NCBI GenBank assembly: GCA_046296195.1
Contig: JBKBLR010000047.1
Coordinates: 1 to 18,219, forward strand
From: Amphiplicatus sp046296195
GTDB lineage: Bacteria; Pseudomonadota; Alphaproteobacteria; Caulobacterales; Parvularculaceae
Reading direction: 5' to 3'
Length of the DNA stretch: 18,219 nucleotides
Part shown: positions 14,202 to 18,219 of the stretch, one piece after another
How the letters are laid out: each line of letters begins with the position of its first letter
Position numbering within the stretch: position 1 is the first letter of the stretch
Notes under the pieces: generated by a model
What the model was told of the DNA's origin: nothing
What the model saw: the letters and a program-made list of their open reading frames with translations, nothing else
The model's database searches: none
Position numbers and translations under genes: made by a program

Positions 14202-15293
14202 CTAAAATTCGAAGTCCCGCTCGCGACACCATTGGGACACCAGCCATTTTTCCCCAGAGACGACCGGGAGGCCGGCATGGCGGGAGGCCGGATCACCGCG
14301 CCCGTCTGGCAGAACATTAGAAAAGACGACGATGTCGCCCGGTTCGCCCCGCACCTTGAGGCCGGCGGCCGGAAACGCCGTTTCCCCGCCCTCATAAGCA
14401 TCATTGAGATAGAGAAGCGCGGTGCGAATGCGCTGGCCGCTGCGGTCGAAATCGGGGCCGGGCGGAATGGTGTCGAAATGCGGCCGATATTGTTCGCCCG
14501 GCCGGTAGCGCATGACGCTGAGAAATTCGCCCTGGCGCGCCGGAACGCCGGCGAGCGCGCTCATGAGGCGCATCACCCCGAGGAGCGCCAGATCGAGATC
14601 AAGCAGCCCGAGACTCGCCGTCGCCGAGGAACGCAACGGGTCGCGCATCATGCCCGTCCCGCGCGGATCATAGACGAGCGCGGGGCCGAGGAGCGGCGTC
14701 GCGTGGCGCATGATATAATCACACATCGTGCGTGAAAGGGCGCTGCGGAAGATAAGGATGTCGGGCGAAGCGGCGAGCCGCTCCGGCGGCAGGGCGCGCT
14801 GCGGCGACAGCTTTGCGCGCGCGGCGAGCGCCGGCCAATCGGCGGCTGCGGCCGGCGAAGACAGCAGGCGGGACGCTTCGGGGTCTGCGGGATCTTCAAG
14901 AAGCAGGAGCGCGGCGAGTTCGCGCCGCGCCGGCTCGAACCCCAGCGCGGCGAGGCGCCCGATGTCGTCTATCGCAGCGCGGTCGTCCTGCGGAACACCC
15001 AATCCCATCGCGCGCAAGATCGCGAGCTGGCGCGCCGCGGAAACCGACCCGCGCGCCGCCGCATCGGCCTGGGGCGCCGCCGCAGCGACGGCGCCCGCTT
15101 TCGTATGCATGGCGCGCGTGGCCAGCGTGAACAGCGCTTCGGGCTCGCCGCCCTTCACCGCCGCGTCGAGCCAGCGGTCGGCGTCCTCGCGCCGGCCATG
15201 GCGCGCACACCAGGCGGCGAGCGCATATTGCGCCGCCGCTTCGCCCGCTTCGGCGCGCTTCGTCAGCTCTTCAAGGGTTATCGCCGTCGCCAC
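14202..15293 (-). CDS. Sel1-repeat protein with C-terminal prolyl 4-hydroxylase-type 2OG-Fe(II) dioxygenase
   Basis: This is a two-part protein of 363 residues. Residues about 10-130 are alanine-rich helical pairs of the Sel1/TPR type (AAAQYALAAWCARHGRREDA, then AAVKGGEPEALFTLA), which usually bind proteins. Residues about 180-360 form a 2-oxoglutarate/Fe(II) dioxygenase of the prolyl 4-hydroxylase type. The iron ligands are His272 and Asp274 (YRPHFDTI) and His339 (SRHAGLPV), and Lys349 (GEKWLVSQW) should hold 2-oxoglutarate. The GGETAFP turn is also typical. All catalytic residues are present, so it should be active. The substrate is unknown; bacterial members can hydroxylate proline in proteins. 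The start is GTG 15293 with a poor ribosome binding site; a TAG at 15305-15303 excludes a much longer form. It lies 53 bp after the iron-binding lipoprotein gene and 55 bp before zur, possibly in one transcript. Confidence 0.88.
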   Translation of the reverse strand: MATAITLEELTKRAEAGEAAAQYALAAWCARHGRREDADRWLDAAVKGGEPEALFTLATRAMHTKAGAVAAAAPQADAAARGSVSAARQLAILRAMGLGVPQDDRAAIDDIGRLAALGFEPARRELAALLLLEDPADPEASRLLSSPAAAADWPALAARAKLSPQRALPPERLAASPDILIFRSALSRTMCDYIMRHATPLLGPALVYDPRGTGMMRDPLRSSATASLGLLDLDLALLGVMRLMSALAGVPARQGEFLSVMRYRPGEQYRPHFDTIPPGPDFDRSGQRIRTALLYLNDAYEGGETAFPAAGLKVRGEPGDIVVFSNVLPDGRGDPASRHAGLPVVSGEKWLVSQWCRERDFEF

Positions 15294-15346
15294 CGGCGCA
15301 GGCTAACGCGGCGCCGGCGGAAAGGAAATCGCGTGACGGCGCGGCC

Positions 15347-16387
15347 CTATTTCCATCCCGCCTCGTCAAAGACCTTGACCGCTTCGGCCTGATTCTCGCC
15401 GAGCGCGGCCATCGAAAGGTCATCCTCGCGAAAGCTGCCGAGCGCTGCGACGGGCCCTGAGGGCGGAACGCCCGCAACGATCGGATATTCATTGTTCCCG
15501 AGCGCAAAGGCCGCCTGGACCTCGTCGCGCAGGAGATAGGCGAGCAGCTTTTCCGCGCCCGCCGCATTGGGGGCGTGCCGCGCAACGCCTGCCCCCGAGA
15601 CATTCACATGCGTTCCCGTCGTTTCCTGATCGGGGAAGATGACGCCGATCCTGGCGCCGATCGCGTCCTTCGCCGCATCGCCCGTGCCGGCGTAACGCGC
15701 GACGTAATAGGAGTTGACGATCGCAAGCCGGCAGAGGCCGGCCGCCGTCGCCTCGATCTGCGCGGTGTCATTGCCTTCCGGCGCACGCGCGAAATTGGCG
15801 ACGACGCCTTTCGCCCAGGCGAGCGCCGCCTCGCGGCCGCGATGGGCGATGATCGCGGCGAGCAGCGACTGGTTGTAGACGTTGGTCGAAGAACGCACGC
15901 AAATCATGCCGCGCAAGGAGGGATCGGCGAGATCTTCATAAGAATCGAGCCCCGCCGGCGCGCCGGCGCCCTTGTTGTAGATGATGATGCGGGCGCGCTT
16001 CGACAGCCCGACCCACGCGCCTTCCGGGTCGCGGAAATGATCCGGCGTGCGCTCGAGAACGGCGCGATCCTCGATCTTGCGCAGAACGCCGCGCTGCTTG
16101 GCGCGCCAGAGCATGCCCGCGTCGGCGGTGATGAAGAGGTCCGCCGGACTCGCCGACCCCTCGAGCGCGAGGCGCTCGATCAGCGCATCGCCGGCCGCCT
16201 CGATCACATTGACCTTGATCCCGGTCTCAGCCGTGAAGGCGTCGAAGATCGCCAAGTCGGAATCGTAATGGCGGCCGGAATAGACATTCACCTCGCCCGG
16301 CGGCGCAGTGTTCGGTGCGTCCGCGGGCGCGCTCCGGCCGCAGGCGGCGGCGACAAGGATGAGGGCTGTGGCGATGACGGGGCGCAT
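15347..16387 (-). CDS. Iron(III) ABC transporter substrate-binding lipoprotein (FutA/FbpA type)
   Basis: This gene encodes the periplasmic iron receptor of the ABC importer. The 346-residue protein opens with a lipoprotein signal ending in Cys16 (VAAAC). The N-terminal strand VNVYSGRHYDSD carries His40 and Tyr41, and Tyr171 (NVYNQS) and Tyr227-Tyr228 (NSYYVARY) follow. Spacing between these matches the His/Tyr, Tyr, Tyr-Tyr ligand set I recall for cyanobacterial FutA, so ferric or ferrous iron is the likely cargo. The frame is open to 16447, but the predicted promoter -10 covers ATG 16423, so I start at ATG 16387, which also puts the signal peptide first. It sits downstream of the ATPase gene on the same strand but has its own promoter inside the end of that gene, so extra copies of the binding protein can be made. 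Fur control is likely. Confidence 0.9.
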   Translation of the reverse strand: MRPVIATALILVAAACGRSAPADAPNTAPPGEVNVYSGRHYDSDLAIFDAFTAETGIKVNVIEAAGDALIERLALEGSASPADLFITADAGMLWRAKQRGVLRKIEDRAVLERTPDHFRDPEGAWVGLSKRARIIIYNKGAGAPAGLDSYEDLADPSLRGMICVRSSTNVYNQSLLAAIIAHRGREAALAWAKGVVANFARAPEGNDTAQIEATAAGLCRLAIVNSYYVARYAGTGDAAKDAIGARIGVIFPDQETTGTHVNVSGAGVARHAPNAAGAEKLLAYLLRDEVQAAFALGNNEYPIVAGVPPSGPVAALGSFREDDLSMAALGENQAEAVKVFDEAGWK

Positions 16388-16418
16388 CGGCAGCGTCTTT
16401 CTTTTCTTCCGGACAGTC

Positions 16419-16447
16419 GCCATACTGCGACTAAGTCGCAATTTCAA
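16419..16447 (-). promoter_or_regulatory. Promoter with a Fur-like palindrome filling the -35/-10 spacer
   Basis: On the minus strand TTGAAA (16447-16442), a 17-bp spacer and TATGGC (16424-16419) form a promoter for the iron-binding lipoprotein gene. The spacer contains TGCGACT-T-AGTCGCA (16440-16426), a perfect 7-1-7 palindrome. It has the symmetry of a Fur box (TGATAAT-n-ATTATCA) and shares its TG..A.T skeleton. A third half-site, AGTCGC on the plus strand, lies at 16415-16420. A regulator bound here would block RNA polymerase directly. Confidence 0.6.
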
Positions 16448-17475
16448 TCTTGGGCGGCAGCGGCGAAAAGCCGTACGCGCGCCGGATCGAAACGGGCGAC
16501 GGCCCGAGCGCCCGGGGGGATCGGGGCGGCGCTTGCCGCCTTTAGAAAATGTCCAGGATGATCAAAAGGTTCGAGCAAAACCAGCCAGTCGGGTCCGGCG
16601 AACCGGCAATCGATCGCTTGCAAAGGGCCGGCGTCGGCCGCCTCAGCCCTGACCCCGCCCGGCAGGATCACGGCAAGGCCCGACGGGGCCGGCGGGGCGG
16701 CGGCGATGACGCCGCAGGGCGTTGCGGCCGCCGGGCCGCGCGCTTGAAAGGCAAGGTGCTGCGCGCCGGCGAACAGGAGCGCGCCTTCCGGGGTCCGCGC
16801 CGCGCGCCAGAGATCTTCGGGGCTCGCATCCTCGATGATCCGCCCACGGCGCATCAGCGCGATGCGGTCGCCAAGCTCGACCGCCTCTTCCGCGTCATGC
16901 GTGACGATGATCGCCGGCGCTCCGCGATCCTTCAGCATACGTCGCAAATCCGCACGCAGGCGGCGGCGCAGCGCCGCGTCGATGCTCGCAAACGGCTCAT
17001 CGAGAAGCAGCGCTTTGGGATCGCGCGCGAAGGCGCGGGCGAGCGCGACGCGCTGCTGCTGCCCCCCGGACAATTGCGCGGGCCGGCGCTTTTCAAAGCC
17101 ATCGAGCCCGACAGCGGCGAGCTCGGCCCGCACGCGCTCGGCGCGCGCCGTGGCGCTGAGATGATCCAGTCCGAAGGCGACGTTCTCGCCCGCCGTCATG
17201 TGCTGGAACAGGACGAAGTCCTGGAACACGAGCCCGACGCCGCGCTTTTCGGGCGGCGTGTGAAGCGCGGGCGAGGACAGGACGACGCCGTCGAGCTCGA
17301 CCGTTCCCTCCTTGAGGCGCTCAAGCCCCGCCGCGATTCGCAGCACCGTCGACTTGCCGCAGCCCGAAGGCCCGTAAAGACAGACGATTTCGCCCGCCGC
17401 GACGCGGAGCGCGACGCCGTCGAGCACGGGCTCGCGGCCGTAACCGAAGCGGATATCGCGCAAAGTGAGCGTCAT
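16444..17475 (-). CDS. Iron(III) ABC transporter ATP-binding protein (FbpC type)
   Basis: This is the ATPase subunit of the importer, 343 residues. The Walker A motif GPSGCGKST is at 35-43, Q-loop Gln85, signature LSGGQQQRVALARA from 135, Walker B LLLDEP at 156-161 with Asp159/Glu160, and the switch His193 (VTHD). After residue 240 comes a C-terminal extension of about 100 residues, where FbpC-like ATPases carry a regulatory beta domain. The frame extends to 17496, but ATG 17475 is chosen because GAGG lies at the right distance and family members begin with a similar MTLTLRDI stretch. It is cotranscribable with the binding-protein gene but divergent from the permease gene. Specificity for iron is taken from the neighbours, since ATPases of related importers (sulfate, spermidine) are similar. 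Confidence 0.92.
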   Translation of the reverse strand: MTLTLRDIRFGYGREPVLDGVALRVAAGEIVCLYGPSGCGKSTVLRIAAGLERLKEGTVELDGVVLSSPALHTPPEKRGVGLVFQDFVLFQHMTAGENVAFGLDHLSATARAERVRAELAAVGLDGFEKRRPAQLSGGQQQRVALARAFARDPKALLLDEPFASIDAALRRRLRADLRRMLKDRGAPAIIVTHDAEEAVELGDRIALMRRGRIIEDASPEDLWRAARTPEGALLFAGAQHLAFQARGPAAATPCGVIAAAPPAPSGLAVILPGGVRAEAADAGPLQAIDCRFAGPDWLVLLEPFDHPGHFLKAASAAPIPPGARAVARFDPARVRLFAAAAQD

Positions 17476-17594
17476 CGCGGCCTCGTCTCGCATCATTGGG
17501 AGCGGAATGGTAGGCCTCGGCGCATGGCGAGCGATCGACGCCGGCCGGCCGCCGTGGCGCAGCCGGTCGGGTCTTTAAGGGTTTTCAGCATCGA

Positions 17595-18219
17595 ATGACC
17601 GCGCGTCCCGTCACCCTCGCCGCGTTTGTTGTCGCGCTCCTCGCCGCCGCGCCGCTGACGGCGGTGCTGATGAGCCTTGCTGCGCCCTTCGGCGACACGA
17701 TCCGGCACGTCGCGGCGACGACCGGCGGCGCCTACGCCGCCGGGACGCTTGGCCTGATGCTGATGACCGGGGTCCTGACGACCCTTATCGGCGTCAGCGC
17801 GGCGCTGTGCGTCGCGCTCGCCGATTTTCCCGGAAGGCGGGTCCTCTCCTTCGCCCTCGCCGCGCCGCTCGCCGTGCCGGCCTACATCGCCGCCTACGCT
17901 TACGGCGATTTCTTCGGGCCGTTCGGTTTTTTCGCCGGCCTCGGCGGCCCGGCGGTCGATGTGAAGGGCTTCTGGGGCGCCATCCTTGTGCTGACGATGA
18001 CCCTCTACCCTTATGTCTATCTCGCCGCGCGCGCAGCGCTCGAAGCGCGCTCCGGCGCCTATCTCGAGGCGGCGCAGCTCGCTGGCGCGCCGCCGCTGCG
18101 CGCGGCGATCAGGCTCGTTGCACCCTCGGCGGCGGCGGCGCGCACCGGCGCGGCGCGGCAGTGAATGATGGAGACGGCCGCCGACTTCGGCGTCGCCGAT
18201 CATTTCGGCGTCCAGACGC
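17595..18219 (+). pseudogene. Iron(III) ABC transporter permease (FbpB type), frame disrupted and cut by the window end
   Basis: This is the membrane permease of the importer, N-terminal part only. Hydrophobic spans are visible at about residues 8-30, 50-78, 84-104 and 127-147, followed by the EAA loop (EAAQLAGAPP, 158-167) that docks the ATPase. The frame stops at TGA 18162-18164 after 189 residues. Directly after, in the same frame, MMETAADFGVADHFGVQT (18165-18218) continues as FbpB permeases do. A missing G near 18152 and an extra A at 18164/18165 would join both parts into one frame (GAGAAVMMETAADF). It may be a true pseudogene or a sequence error. The start ATG 17595 has no good ribosome binding site. 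It is divergent from the ATPase gene, with 119 bp between the two starts and no clear promoter seen there. Confidence 0.75.

Noticed and set aside
16388..16447. Longer start of the iron-binding lipoprotein (16447 or 16423)
   Set aside because: Both would place basic residues before the signal peptide, and the predicted promoter -10 and palindrome cover these codons.
17493..18203. A 236-codon minus-strand frame opposite the permease
   Set aside because: It is arginine/glutamate-rich without motifs, whereas the plus strand encodes membrane spans and an EAA loop.
1..18219. Mobile elements, CRISPR arrays, tRNA or rRNA genes
   Set aside because: No transposase or integrase frame, no regularly spaced repeats and no tRNA-like cloverleaf was noticed on either strand by eye; a dedicated RNA search was not possible.

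Overview
The window is about 18 kb of GC-rich, densely coding DNA from what looks like an alphaproteobacterium. Supporting signs are a stand-alone F0 ATP synthase operon with separate b' and b subunits and no F1 genes next to it, a split glycine dehydrogenase (gcvPA/gcvPB), Fur-family metal regulation with GTTATA-type sites, and promoters of the form TTGAC - 16/17 bp - TATGG. A placement near Parvularculales/Hyphomonadales-type lineages is only a guess. I see no insertion sequences, phage genes, CRISPR arrays, tRNAs or rRNAs.

Layout, left to right. The window opens inside the C-terminal part of smc (+, 1-899). A small secreted protein with a VPLPA/PEP-CTERM-type sorting tail follows (+, 1042-1614), then a lipoprotein M3 zinc metallopeptidase of the Dcp type (+, 1719-3917) that ends in a hairpin terminator. 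A well-formed promoter drives the F0 operon atpI-atpB-atpE-atpF'-atpF (+, 4079-6677). Next come a 79-residue membrane-anchored acidic protein with a strong intrinsic terminator and an acyltransferase-3 membrane protein (+, 7203-8285). A convergent junction with two hairpins (8299-8400) separates these from the minus-strand block.

The minus strand, read right to left from 13654 to 8402, is a complete glycine cleavage operon: promoter, tandem glycine riboswitch, gcvT, gcvH, gcvPA, an unknown exported protein with four cysteines, gcvPB. The lipoamide dehydrogenase is not here. A hairpin that would occlude the gcvT ribosome binding site lies directly after the second aptamer, so glycine control at translation initiation is likely.

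Upstream of that (also minus) lie zur, a Sel1-repeat/2-oxoglutarate-Fe(II) dioxygenase, an iron(III)-binding lipoprotein of the FutA/FbpA type and its ABC ATPase. The permease is divergent on the plus strand at the right edge and its frame is disrupted. The iron-binding lipoprotein gene has a perfect 7-1-7 palindrome filling the space between its -35 and -10 elements, and zur has GTTATA half-sites in front of it. The right third is therefore a metal-homeostasis cluster (iron import, zinc regulation, an iron-dependent oxygenase) beside glycine catabolism.

Most of the window is conventional. The items most worth a second look are the unknown gene translationally coupled between gcvPA and gcvPB, the Fur-like operator inside the promoter spacer, the disrupted permease, the riboswitch expression platform and the oxygenase placed among the metal genes.
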